From contig NZ_CP151099.1 of NCBI RefSeq assembly GCF_038096175.1, positions 6,860,001-6,924,000 of the forward strand: 64,000 nt of DNA, in the 5' to 3' direction. Below the pieces are notes generated by a model. The model saw nothing but the letters and a program-made list of their open reading frames with translations, made no database searches and was not told the DNA's origin. A program made the translations under genes and the position numbers. Below are positions 46,819-55,826 of the stretch, one piece after another (within the stretch, counting starts at the first letter, position 1; each line of letters begins with the position of its first letter). This DNA comes from Nostoc sp. UHCC 0302 (GTDB lineage Bacteria; Cyanobacteriota; Cyanobacteriia; Cyanobacteriales; Nostocaceae).

Positions 46819-46871
46819 TATTATATTTAAATTGCTGGCTATAACATACCCATCCACCATCGGCGATAAGC

Positions 46872-46915
46872 TAAGCTTAAGCCTTCTCCCAAAGGGAGAC
46901 GCTAGCACGAACGGC
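46872..46915. repeat. Dispersed repeat AAGCTTAAGCC...ACGAACGGC, copy 2
   Basis: Same blocks as 34295-34343 (AAGCTTAAGCCTTCTCCC, GAGACGCTAGCACGAACGGC), directly followed by a GCGATCGC octamer. Confidence 0.65.
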
Positions 46916-47043
46916 GATCGCACTACTGTTAATAACACATAAATCAATTAAAATTTACTTACAATTAGACAACAATGAAGACCAGTTTTATACTGAACTT
47001 CATTGTTATCATTAGTATTAAAAATTATGCTGTTTAAAAATTT

Positions 47044-47412
47044 TTAGAACAGATGTTCTACCCGGCTCAAGCGTTCTGAATAACTTTTCATTACTTTCAA
47101 AGAAAACATAGGTGTTTCCTGAACAGCAAACAGAAATCCTTTTTCATCAAGAAAAGCAAGTTTGGAGTCTGTTTTGGCGATTGCTGTATAAGTTCTATTT
47201 CCTACACCTACAAGCACCCCAACACCAAATACTTCTCCTGTTTGAATAGTTTCTACAACCTTATCATTGACTAATATTTCTACTTTTCCTTCCACAATGC
47301 CATACATCACATCACCAGGCTGTCCTTCTTCAAAGATGACTTGACCTGCTGCAAAGACTTTAGGCTCGGCTTGTTTTTGAAAGATACTGACTGTTACTAC
47401 TGGACTTAACAT
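47044..47412 (-). CDS. Stand-alone cyclic-nucleotide-binding-like domain protein
   Basis: 122 aa, a single cNMP-binding beta-barrel without a helix-turn-helix: FAAGQVIFEEGQPGDVMYGIVEGKVEILV, then GEVFGVGVLVGVGNRTYTAIA and the C-helix. The phosphate-binding cassette normally reads F-G-E-L/I-A ... R-x-A. Here Glu is replaced (FGVGVLV) although the Arg (NRTYTA) is kept, so nucleotide binding is doubtful. Such small proteins are frequent in cyanobacteria and may act as partner or degenerate sensors. Monocistronic, convergent with the methyltransferase terminator. Confidence 0.82.
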   Translation of the reverse strand: MLSPVVTVSIFQKQAEPKVFAAGQVIFEEGQPGDVMYGIVEGKVEILVNDKVVETIQTGEVFGVGVLVGVGNRTYTAIAKTDSKLAFLDEKGFLFAVQETPMFSLKVMKSYSERLSRVEHLF

Positions 47413-47649
47413 TAGAGCAATCCCAAAATTATTTGTTTTTGAACGAAACTTTTGGATAAGTAATCTGATAACCGAGAAAAGTATACTACTTTCTGTTGAT
47501 TAATCTTTGTACTTACCAATTTTGGATTTTGCGGTAAAGTCAAAGCCTAAAGTTTTATCCCATTAAAACTTCCTAAGACGGATTTGGGATTAATAGTCTT
47601 TGCCAAAAGGTTATTTTGACCTTGCTCAATATAAATCTATAATAAAAAA

Positions 47650-47722
47650 CGAGCGCGGAGGGATTTGAACCCCCGACCCACAGAACCGGAATCTGTTGCT
47701 CTATCCACTGAGCCACGCGCCC
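47650..47722 (-). tRNA. tRNA-Arg (anticodon CCG)
   Basis: On the minus strand the 7-bp acceptor stem is GGGCGCG/CGCGCTC (one G-U pair) with discriminator G. The D-arm is GCTCAGTGGATAGAGC. The anticodon stem ACAGA/TCTGT encloses TTCCGGT with anticodon CCG, reading CGG. The T-arm contains GGGGGTTCAAATCCCTCC. 73 bases, no encoded CCA. Confidence 0.95.
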
Positions 47723-47754
47723 TTATATTACTTCATTATAACATACTTTTTTGG

Positions 47755-48972
47755 CTACAGATAATCTGCGGGGTTTACGGGTGTGCCATTGCGACGTACT
47801 TCAAAGTGGAGGTGTGGCCCTGTCGATAAACCTGTGGAGCCGACAGCAGCGATCGCTTGTCCTCGTTGTACTGTTTGTCCTTCGGAAACGTACAATTGGC
47901 TGGTATGTCCGTACAGTGTAGTTATGCCGTTGCCGTGATCAATAATTACAGCTCTGCCATAACCACCATACCAGCCAGCAAAAATCACTGTTCCCGAATC
48001 GGCTGCTCGAATTGTACTGCCATAGCTAGCGGCAAAATCGAGACCTGAGTGAAAACGCCGATAGCCAAGAATTGGGTGCATCCGCCAACCAAAGGGACTG
48101 CTAGTAGATGCATTGCTTGGATATGCCAGCATCCCGGTTCCGCGAATAATGACGCTTGTACGGCTGTTTGTTTTGGCTTGTGCTTCTTCTCTTGCTCTAG
48201 CTGCTGCTACCTTTTCTTGAATCAAGACTGACAAATTTTTGGAATCCATATCTAGCTGGTTTTGCGCGGCTTCCAAGGCTAAGCGATCGCTATTGAGGCG
48301 TTGAATCAATTCTGACTGTGACTGTGCTTGGTTTTGATAATCGGCTTTTTGTGCCAGCATTTGTTCGCGAATCAAAGCAATTTCGTTTTTTTGCTGTTCT
48401 ACTTCCGTTTTTTGTTTATTGATTAACTTGGCTTTTTCGCTGAGTTTCGCCAAAATTCGTCGGTCTGCTCGATAAACTAACTTCAACTGATGACGACGGC
48501 TGATAAAATCACTGATATTTTGACTTTGGAGCAAAACAGCCCATCCGGCAGATGCAGGCGATCGCTGAAGATACCGCAATCGCGCCACTGTTGCTACTTG
48601 ACGCTCTTCATATGAACGTTCCGCTATAACTAAATCAGCTTCCAACTGTTTAAGGCGTTGGATAGCGAGTTGTAATCGCGATTCGCTGACTTGAATATTG
48701 TTATTTGTGCTTTGCAAATTTTGCTCTAAACCAGTCAGGTGTTTTTGGGCTTCTTGTTGCAGATTTGTTAAGCGATCGCGCTCATTAGCCACATTCTCAC
48801 GCTGCTGCTTCATTTGTTGCTGCTGTTGCCGTAAATTGTCTATTGTCTGTGCGGATGTTGTCGCATTTGCTGGGAATACTGAAATTAGCCCCAGATAAAA
48901 CCATAAAATACAACAAAATGCAATACACAAACTGCACAAAACCTGCTTTTTTCTTAAAAATGATGCTCTCAT
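47755..48972 (-). CDS. M23 family metallopeptidase (EnvC-like murein hydrolase regulator/hydrolase)
   Basis: 405 aa. The N-terminal signal/anchor is VLCSLCIAFCCILWFYLGLI. About 230 residues of coiled coil follow (QQQQQMKQQRENVANERDRL onward). The C-terminal LytM/M23 domain carries HPILGYRRFHSGLDFA (zinc ligands His and Asp), ITTLYGHTSQL and GPHLHFEVRRNG (HxH), so all four ligands are present. This suggests an active peptidoglycan endopeptidase rather than a degenerate EnvC-type activator. It acts in the periplasm, probably during cell separation. Downstream of it on the same strand is tRNA-Arg; upstream is the divergent AAA gene. Confidence 0.9.
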   Translation of the reverse strand: MRASFLRKKQVLCSLCIAFCCILWFYLGLISVFPANATTSAQTIDNLRQQQQQMKQQRENVANERDRLTNLQQEAQKHLTGLEQNLQSTNNNIQVSESRLQLAIQRLKQLEADLVIAERSYEERQVATVARLRYLQRSPASAGWAVLLQSQNISDFISRRHQLKLVYRADRRILAKLSEKAKLINKQKTEVEQQKNEIALIREQMLAQKADYQNQAQSQSELIQRLNSDRLALEAAQNQLDMDSKNLSVLIQEKVAAARAREEAQAKTNSRTSVIIRGTGMLAYPSNASTSSPFGWRMHPILGYRRFHSGLDFAASYGSTIRAADSGTVIFAGWYGGYGRAVIIDHGNGITTLYGHTSQLYVSEGQTVQRGQAIAAVGSTGLSTGPHLHFEVRRNGTPVNPADYL

Positions 48973-49213
48973 AGTGTGAGTCTGAGCAAAGCGATGCTTC
49001 CAAACACTATGAAGATTATTCCCAAAATTCCTAGTAATTTCACTTTGTTTCTTTGTGGTTTGTTTTTAACCACAAAGACACAACGGAAAGTGTGAGTAAT
49101 GTAGCGCAGCACATTCTGTCCATTCTTTCCAGCAAACTAAACAGCCAAAGCTATGATGGTCGTTACCCATTTTTAGCGATCGCCTGAATTGACAACTAAA
49201 AATAGAAATAAAT

Positions 49214-50557
49214 ATGACAAATAGCTATGATACAGTGCGAGCGCTACGTGAGGCGCTAAAGTTTTCTCCAGAAAATGTACCTCTTAGGCAACACCTTGCA
49301 GAGATGCTCCTTAGTTTAGGGCAACTAGAGGAAGCTGAGAAAGAATACCGTCAGGCTATGCTTTTGGCACGGGAAGAACCGCAACTGAAACTCGGTTTGG
49401 CAAGAGCTTTTTACCAACAAGGAAAACACAATCAGTCTTTGGTGATTGTAGAAGAACTGCTCAAACACTCTGACTGTCCAGCACAAGCTTACTTACTCCA
49501 CGCTCGCTTGTTGTTGAACTCAGGTGCGGTGCAGCAGGCGGTTAGTCAGTATCGTAGTGCGATCGGTCTTGATCCGTTAATTGCCGATCCAGATTTTGCC
49601 GAACTTTTGGGTATTGGCGAGGAAAAGCCAAGCAAAGAGGTGGTAGAAGGCAAAATCCGCACTGCTAATTTTGACAACCTGATTATTGAAGATGAAAAGC
49701 TGGAACGTCCGCAGATTTCTTTTGAAGATGTCGGAGGAATGGAGACAGTTAAAGATGAAATTCGCCTCAAGATTATTTATCCCCTGACGCAAAAGGAACT
49801 TTATAAAGCATACGGCAAAGCGATCGGCGGCGGGATTTTGATGTACGGCCCTCCAGGTTGCGGTAAAACTTACCTCGCCCGTGCGACTGCTGGCGAGATT
49901 AACTCTGGCTTTATCTCTGTTGGTATTAATGACGTACTAGATATGTGGCTGGGAAACAGCGAGCGGAATTTGCACGCCATTTTTGAAGAAGCGCGAGATC
50001 ATCAGCCTTGTGTGGTGTTTTTCGATGAAGTCGATGCGCTAGCTGCTAACCGTACCGATTTGCGCCAAAGTTCTAGCCGCATGGTGATTAATCAGTTTCT
50101 CTCAGAACTGGATGGAGTGAAGAGTTCCAATGAAGGAGTGCTGATTTTGGCTGCCACTAACGCCCCTTGGCATTTAGATGCAGCGTTTCGCCGTCCAGGA
50201 CGCTTTGATCGCATTCTCTTTATCCCGCCACCAGATGCTTCTGCTAGAGCAGCTATTTTACAGTTGCTATGTCGTGGGAAGCCTGTAGATAAAATTGATT
50301 ACGAGCAAGTCAGCAAAAAAACAGAGCATTTTTCCGGAGCTGACTTAAAAGCTGTAGTTGATATAGCAGTGGAAAAAAAGCTGCAAGAAGCGATGAAAGT
50401 CGGATTTCCTAAACCACTAGGGACAAAGGATTTAATTTCAGCCGCAGCAAACATCAAATCTTCTACTAAAGAGTGGTTCGCCACAGCCCGCAACTATGCC
50501 TTGTATGCGAATGAGAGCGGTTTGTACGACGATATTTTGAAATATTTAAAAATGTAA
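49214..50557 (+). CDS. TPR plus AAA+ ATPase
   Basis: 447 aa. The first about 140 residues are TPR-like helices (PENVPLRQHLAEMLLSLGQL, EEAEKEYRQAMLLAREEP). The AAA domain starts FEDVGGMETVKDEIRLKIIYPL, then Walker A YGPPGCGKTYLARATAGE (about 212), Walker B CVVFFDEVDALAA (about 268), sensor 1 LILAATNAPWHLD and the arginine region FRRPGRFDRILFIP, with the FSGADLKAVVDIA lid. It resembles Cdc48/FtsH-type AAA domains without a protease, so it is probably a remodelling ATPase with substrates chosen by the TPRs. A TPR/membrane gene follows on the same strand, suggesting a functional pair. Confidence 0.88.
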   Translation: MTNSYDTVRALREALKFSPENVPLRQHLAEMLLSLGQLEEAEKEYRQAMLLAREEPQLKLGLARAFYQQGKHNQSLVIVEELLKHSDCPAQAYLLHARLLLNSGAVQQAVSQYRSAIGLDPLIADPDFAELLGIGEEKPSKEVVEGKIRTANFDNLIIEDEKLERPQISFEDVGGMETVKDEIRLKIIYPLTQKELYKAYGKAIGGGILMYGPPGCGKTYLARATAGEINSGFISVGINDVLDMWLGNSERNLHAIFEEARDHQPCVVFFDEVDALAANRTDLRQSSSRMVINQFLSELDGVKSSNEGVLILAATNAPWHLDAAFRRPGRFDRILFIPPPDASARAAILQLLCRGKPVDKIDYEQVSKKTEHFSGADLKAVVDIAVEKKLQEAMKVGFPKPLGTKDLISAAANIKSSTKEWFATARNYALYANESGLYDDILKYLKM

Positions 50558-50647
50558 TGATACTAAATTGTTCAACGATATATTACAGCAGGCTAACGCT
50601 CGGAAAACTGCCTGGATTAAGACTTTTTGGAGTATGTCTTAATTACG

Positions 50648-50715
50648 TTAGCGTAGCGGGGCGCAGCCCATTACGAATTACTTTAGCGAAGCGGGGCGTA
50701 GCCCATTACGAATTA
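50648..50715. repeat. Tandem 34-bp repeat between the AAA and TPR genes
   Basis: TTAGCGTAGCGGGGCGCAGC...CATTACGAATTAC at 50648-50681 is followed by a near-copy at 50682-50715, ending two bases before the next start codon. Confidence 0.7.
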
Positions 50716-50717
50716 GT

Positions 50718-51992
50718 ATGAGTGTACACTTTGAGCGAGCAAAACTGCTATTCGAGCAATCTCGTTATCAGATGGCGGAGCAAGAATTGCGAGAAGCTGT
50801 AGCAGAGTCTCCAAATGATGCTAAAATTCACTCTGTTCTGGGGTTGTGCTTGAGTTGTCAGCAGCGATATCAAGAGGCAACACTGGAGGCAGAAACTGCT
50901 ATTGCGATCGCACCTGATTCGCCATTTTCTCACTATATACTTGGTTATATTCTCTGCGAACGTCAGCAACTTACAGCTGCCCAAAAGGTTATTCAAGAAG
51001 CAATTCAGCTCAACCCCTATCAAGCTTCCCACTTCGCTTTGCTGGCGCGATGTGAGTATCAGCAAAAGCGGTGGCAAGCAAGTCTGGAAGCCGCAAACCA
51101 AGGACTAGCGCTAGATCCGGAAGACGTAGAGTGTTTGAATTATCGGGCTTTGTCACTGTCACAGTTGGGACGAGGTAAAGAAGCGATCGCCACAGCCGCA
51201 GGTGCGATCGCCTCCTCTCCCCAAGATGCTGCTTCTTACGCCAGCAGTGGCTGGATTTTGCTCTCTCACGGTGGCAGTCAACAGAAAGCTTTGGAGTATT
51301 TTCGTGAAGCATTACACCTCAACCCTACTTTAGAATGGGCGCGTCAAGGAGTTGTCGAAGCGCTGAAGGCAAAAAACCCGATTTATCGTTTAATGCTGCG
51401 CTATTTTCTTTGGTGCAGCAGGCTGAATCATCAAACGCGTTGGGTGTTCACTCTGGGCTTGCTGTTTTCTCTGAGGATATTGCTGATCAGTTTTGCCAAT
51501 GCTGGTTTGACACCATTAGCAGGAGTGCTGGCAATTTCTTACCTGCTGTTTGTTATCTTCAGCTGGATTGCTGATCCGTTATTTACTTTGATATTGCGAT
51601 GCGATAAATTCGGACGCCTAGCACTTTCACAGGCAGAAATACAGCAATCTAATTGTTGGGCTGCTTGTTTTTTAACGGCGATCGCATCTTGTATTTTATG
51701 GTTCTGCACTAAGAATGTCACTGCTTTAGTCGGTGCGATTGTATGCGGTTTATTGATGATTCCAGTTACGGCAACGTTTAATTGTGAACAAGGTTGGACA
51801 AGAAATTTAATGACAACCTATACTATTGTTTTGATAATTTTGGGTATAAGTTCACTAATCTTGTCAATTACTAGCTTAGCTTTTCGCCAGTTTGAGAATT
51901 TGTGGTTGCTACCGATGTTATTGTTCTTTCCTGGGACAATTTTTGCTTGTTGGATTGCCACCATACTCACAGGAATTACACCAAAAAAGTAA
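50718..51992 (+). CDS. TPR protein with C-terminal membrane domain
   Basis: 424 aa. The first about 220 residues are five to six TPR units (FEQSRYQMAEQELREAVAES, DAKIHSVLGLCLSCQQRYQE, ASYASSGWILLSHGGSQQKA and others). The second half has six to seven hydrophobic helices (FTLGLLFSLRILLISFANAG, LAISYLLFVIFSWIADPLF, LLMIPVTATF, IVLIILGISSLILSITSLAF). A TPR domain in the cytosol attached to a membrane module suggests a scaffold; function unknown. It follows the AAA/TPR gene by 160 bp of repeats on the same strand. The start is at the end of a repeat, so it is less certain. Confidence 0.8.
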   Translation: MSVHFERAKLLFEQSRYQMAEQELREAVAESPNDAKIHSVLGLCLSCQQRYQEATLEAETAIAIAPDSPFSHYILGYILCERQQLTAAQKVIQEAIQLNPYQASHFALLARCEYQQKRWQASLEAANQGLALDPEDVECLNYRALSLSQLGRGKEAIATAAGAIASSPQDAASYASSGWILLSHGGSQQKALEYFREALHLNPTLEWARQGVVEALKAKNPIYRLMLRYFLWCSRLNHQTRWVFTLGLLFSLRILLISFANAGLTPLAGVLAISYLLFVIFSWIADPLFTLILRCDKFGRLALSQAEIQQSNCWAACFLTAIASCILWFCTKNVTALVGAIVCGLLMIPVTATFNCEQGWTRNLMTTYTIVLIILGISSLILSITSLAFRQFENLWLLPMLLFFPGTIFACWIATILTGITPKK

Positions 51993-52119
51993 GTGGTCAA
52001 GATCAGGTAATAGGAAACTTATAACTAAAATTTTTGGTGTTTCATGAGGTACCATCGCTCCATTAATGCAAAGCGATTTTCCTAAACTCTATTATGCAAT
52101 ATAATATATAAGCTAATTC

Positions 52120-53430
52120 TTATGCCTCCAATTTATTCAATTTACTTAAAGTTAAATTATAAATAGTGGAGGTAAGTTTTTTGAATAACATACTAATTAA
52201 ACAAATAAACAGGAAATAAATAAAGAAAGTTATATTAATATTTCCTCTAAAAAGGATAAAGTCAAAAGGGTACATAAACATTCCGTGAAGAAGATATAAT
52301 TCAAAAGAAATATCTCCAATCCCATTTATAAATAAAGAATAAACCTGGAATCGCAGCATTATAGATATCAGTAAAAATATAGCAAATGCTGCTAATATTG
52401 CTGATGTGTTAATTAATATATTTACAGCAATAGAATAATAAGATGATAAATTAAAGTAATTAATGGCTATCATTACTAGTACTGATAATGCCAACATAAC
52501 TTCAATAATATTTTTGCGTAATAACTGCCTATTTACAAGGTTAAGCAAGACGGCAATAACAATAATTCCTAATAATATATAGTTCGCTACTATTCCTTGT
52601 TTTCCTAATGCTGATGCCAAATTACCGAAAAACTTTGACAAGACAAAACAACTGACTATAATACCAATTATAATTAGAAGATTTTGCTTAAGTAATCTAT
52701 CAATTTTTGGTTTAATATTTTCATAATTTAAACCTAACAAACAGCCCAGTGGAAAACTGAAAGCATTAATTTTACACAAAAATAATGCAGAATCTTTTGA
52801 GGGTTCTGAAGCTACGAGAATACACACAGATACCAAACATAATAAAAATATTTTTGACTTATTCGATAAATTTAAATAGAATAACAAGTAAATGACAATA
52901 TACCACAAGAGAATAAAAACTATAAACCACATATGGCTATTTAAAATGCTAACATTAAAAAATGCATTATATAATTCAGTTAATATATGTGGATTATTAT
53001 TAATACTCTGATTTAAAAATATTTCCAACAACATAGCGAATAAAAAGGGTATATAAACTTTAGTAAATCTTTTACTAAAGAAATTATTAATACCTTTTTT
53101 CTGCATAGATATAGTTAGACCAAACCCCGAAAGAATTAAGAATAAGGCAACAGCTTTAAATCCAGAACTTTTAAAAAAAGGTAGATCAGAAGGTTTTGCA
53201 AGTGTATGTATACTCAAATGAAAAAGAATTATTATTATTATCGCTAAGCCTTTCATCTGGTTACTTTGTAAAATTGAAAGAGGCTTATCGTTTACAGTTT
53301 TCTTTAAAGTAATTAGAGTTAAAAATGTAAAACCAAAAATTAAAGATAAATTCAGAACTAAAGGGTTATCTACTGGAATTTTGGTGACGTCGTGATTCAA
53401 AAACAAGACCGCAGATAAAGCACATAACAT
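52120..53430 (-). CDS. Acyltransferase family 3 membrane protein (OafA/YrhL-like)
   Basis: 436 aa, about ten to eleven hydrophobic segments. Typical parts include QMKGLAIIIIILFHLSIHT with the catalytic-type histidine, SGFGLTISMQKKGINNFFSKRFTKVY with the R-F/Y-x-R/K-x-Y/I motif, and FELYLLHGMFMYPFDFILF. The family O-acetylates cell-surface polysaccharides and lipids, acting from the membrane. Base composition is clearly more AT-rich than in neighbouring core genes, and its surroundings are noncoding or repeats. Horizontal acquisition is therefore plausible. Neighbour genes do not identify the acceptor. Confidence 0.85.
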   Translation of the reverse strand: MLCALSAVLFLNHDVTKIPVDNPLVLNLSLIFGFTFLTLITLKKTVNDKPLSILQSNQMKGLAIIIIILFHLSIHTLAKPSDLPFFKSSGFKAVALFLILSGFGLTISMQKKGINNFFSKRFTKVYIPFLFAMLLEIFLNQSINNNPHILTELYNAFFNVSILNSHMWFIVFILLWYIVIYLLFYLNLSNKSKIFLLCLVSVCILVASEPSKDSALFLCKINAFSFPLGCLLGLNYENIKPKIDRLLKQNLLIIIGIIVSCFVLSKFFGNLASALGKQGIVANYILLGIIVIAVLLNLVNRQLLRKNIIEVMLALSVLVMIAINYFNLSSYYSIAVNILINTSAILAAFAIFLLISIMLRFQVYSLFINGIGDISFELYLLHGMFMYPFDFILFRGNINITFFIYFLFICLISMLFKKLTSTIYNLTLSKLNKLEA

Positions 53431-54390
53431 ATTTTTATTTACTACCCATCAAACGAGTTTTAAATTGTTGTACAAACTTTTTTACCTATCAAACTTGGTT
53501 TAAAAGTTTGTTTCACTTAGTTTGGTAGATGCAGAGTGGTAAGGTTTCATTGATGACCTCATAATCATCATGGGAAAGTAGCGCTTACCCAGGCTTGACT
53601 TTAGGTATCGGTGATTTCCTTACCAAATCAACCTTTCATCATTTTTATAATTTTTGATAGACAGAGAAAAATTGATAAGAGGTAAACTAACCTTCTAAAA
53701 TACTGTAATGGACAGGATACTTGCTTTCAAGCATTTTTAAAATACCCTCTTAGATAGATGACAGATGTTTACAAAATACTAATTTTTCTTTGTTGGCTCT
53801 TTTCTGATAAAAAGTGCATAGCGTGTACTTTGTGTATCCCTAAAGACTGCTCGTAGAGTAAGGCAGTAAGTGGGGAATTTCATCACGGCTACCCAATTTG
53901 ACATATGGGGGTTCTTGTTTGGATGCAGTAGGGGCGCATGCCTAACTGTGCGCCCTCTATGAAAGATACACCTGTCGAGTCGGAAAACCACCTACGCAAC
54001 TTGCTTCTGTATTTCACACAATTGCAAGTGACTCAAACTCTTAATTTTTAATGACTATACATAATTGCTATTTTGTAACTTTGAGCAGAGAAAAATACTA
54101 TACCTATCCTGTATCTCATACAAAATCATCGATTTTGTGATTGCGCCAAGCGCAATCACACCCAGTTTGTGTTATTTCAATTCCCTTGTTACGAAAATAT
54201 CTAAAAATGAGCTTTAGAGATTATTTTTTTTGTGAAGGTAATACCAATTTGAAAAAAGAATATGATAAATAGGCCATCTGTAGAGATGCGATTCATAGCG
54301 TCTTTACCCACGAATGTGTTGCAATCATTAATTGAATTGGTATAACAAACAAGGGATAAGTTCTATAAAATTGTGAATCGTTATCATATT
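53431..54390. other. Intergenic stretch of about 1 kb without genes
   Basis: Contains near-direct CTATCAAAC-type repeats (53443-53500), the structured element at 53537-53625 and a GGGGCGCAT...GTGCGCCC hairpin near 53931-53955. Several short frames are open but none has protein character or a ribosome site. Confidence 0.5.
53537..53625. other. Long imperfect hairpin, possible structured RNA or leader
   Basis: TGGTAAGG (53537) and CCTTACCA (53618) pair perfectly. After a small internal loop TCATTGAT and ATCGGTGA pair (two G-U), then ACC/GGT after a one-base bulge. An inner hairpin GGGAAAG...CTTACCC completes it. It lies about 105-195 bases upstream of the acyltransferase start on the minus strand. 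No known riboswitch class is recognised. Confidence 0.35.
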
Positions 54391-54435
54391 AAATAAAAAC
54401 GCTAAGATGCGAATTTATCTTCGGCGTCTTAGCGT
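54391..54435 (-). terminator. Terminator of the ndhF-ndhD-cupB operon
   Basis: On the minus strand ACGCTAAGA and TCTTAGCGT form a 9-bp stem followed by TTTTTATTT. It begins 49 bases after the cupB stop codon. Confidence 0.88.
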
Positions 54436-54483
54436 GAAATTTTCATCTTGGCTTTACTGCAATGCTACTAAAACATCGCTCAA

Positions 54484-55614
54484 CTATTTATTAACAACCT
54501 CTAACTGTGAAGTCTGTAATCTGTTCATCCACTTTTCTAAATAGACTCGATTAGCATTTTGCTCAGATGGGTCTTGGGAATCTACAGGATGAGGCATTAG
54601 TCCTAAAATCGCTGCTGTTGTGACGCAAAACATCGATTTTTGGAAAGTCATACAAATTTGTACTAGCAAATCATCTTCACCCCGGAGACTGCGGCGATAA
54701 ACTTCGTGCAAATACTCTGGAAGATAGTGACGCATATCCTGCATTAGCAGGGTCGGAGGAATGCCTGCACTGCCAATAGGCAAAGGATCTGCATACAATG
54801 CACCATACTGAAATCGAGCTTGATCTGGAGGAACTTGATACGCTTGAGCGTTGTATGAAACTGTACCAGAAAAAGGTGTTCCTCGAAAGAAAACCGCCTC
54901 TACATAAGGTACTGCTGTATCTGCTAAAAATGTCAAACCAATGCTTTCGGGAATAATTTCATAGACTTTATCCCGAATTTTAACTTTGTAAGTAATTGGC
55001 TTTGATGCATCTGCCACTAACCCTGCTTTAATATAGTCAACAACTTCGGGAATTGTTTTAATTTCGCCTCGGTCATAACGGTCTGATAGGCTGAGGAAAA
55101 TATCAGCCATAACTCGCCAGAATTGACCTAATCCACTGTAATAAGCAGAGACACGTAACTGTTCTGTTAAGAAGTCTGGAAACATTTGGTTAATGCCTAG
55201 CATTAACGGATTGTTGTTAAATTTTGCAGCAATAACTGCTTGCGCTCTATCTTGAAATTCTTGTGTATCTAAATATGTATCCAGTCCTCCGCCACCATGC
55301 CACATCATGGATTTCATGCAGTACTCTGCATATTCAAAATTAATGCGATTATGCCACCAATGACGGAGTAATTTTTGGAAGGAAATTTCTCCATTAAAGT
55401 ATTTAAAGAATGGGAAAAATACTAAAAATTGATGTTCAGCAATGTAGATAAGATTCTTGGAGTATGCATCTAAAACTACGCCATAGCTCTTGAGAATTCC
55501 AACTACTTCTAGCACATTTTGTGGATTATCAGGAAGTAATGATCCTCCTTCTTGCAGACGTTCAACATACTCCGCTAAGGGATGATGAGCAGGTTTATTT
55601 TTAAGGTTTACCAT
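54484..55614 (-). CDS. cupB: CO2 hydration protein of NDH-1 CO2 uptake (ChpX/CupB type)
   Basis: 376 aa from ATG 55614 (MVNLKNKPAHHPLAEYVERL), supported by GGAGA 10 bases upstream. A longer frame to 55653 adds residues that come from a GGGCATGGGG repeat. The sequence HQFLVFFPFFKYFNGEISF, HRNxF-like HNRINFEYAEYCMKSMMWHG and the C-terminal FQKSMFCVTTAAILGLMPH belong to the Chp/Cup family. In cyanobacteria these bind specialised NDH-1 complexes and hydrate CO2 to bicarbonate at the thylakoid. The choice of CupB over CupA rests on length, absence of a cupS gene downstream, and adjacency to the ccm operon, which I recall as the ndhF4-ndhD4-cupB arrangement in Anabaena. Confidence 0.85.
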   Translation of the reverse strand: MVNLKNKPAHHPLAEYVERLQEGGSLLPDNPQNVLEVVGILKSYGVVLDAYSKNLIYIAEHQFLVFFPFFKYFNGEISFQKLLRHWWHNRINFEYAEYCMKSMMWHGGGGLDTYLDTQEFQDRAQAVIAAKFNNNPLMLGINQMFPDFLTEQLRVSAYYSGLGQFWRVMADIFLSLSDRYDRGEIKTIPEVVDYIKAGLVADASKPITYKVKIRDKVYEIIPESIGLTFLADTAVPYVEAVFFRGTPFSGTVSYNAQAYQVPPDQARFQYGALYADPLPIGSAGIPPTLLMQDMRHYLPEYLHEVYRRSLRGEDDLLVQICMTFQKSMFCVTTAAILGLMPHPVDSQDPSEQNANRVYLEKWMNRLQTSQLEVVNK

Positions 55615-55780
55615 TGCCAGTTCTCCAAAAATAGGGATTGGGGCATGGGGCATAGGTTATGGGGCATGGAGTAATTAAGTATTAGGAAAACTCTTCCTTA
55701 TTCCCTAATCATTCTTGCCTTAGTAATAAGGATTGGGAATTGGATATTAGATATCAGGAAAGCTCTTCCTTATTCACTAT

Positions 55781-55826
55781 TCCCTAATCCCTAATCCCTA
55801 ATCCCCAGTCCCTAGTCCCTAGTCCC
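55781..55826. repeat. Heptanucleotide STRR array overlapping the ndhD stop
   Basis: Six to seven heptamers of the CCCTAAT/CCCTAGT type in a row. The last units encode GTRD and the TAG stop of ndhD on the minus strand. Related degenerate copies fill 55630-55780. Confidence 0.8.

Noticed and set aside
53779-53991. 70-codon minus-strand frame in the 1-kb gap
   Set aside because: Contains a GGGGCGCAT/GTGCGCCC hairpin and no domain or ribosome site; likely chance.
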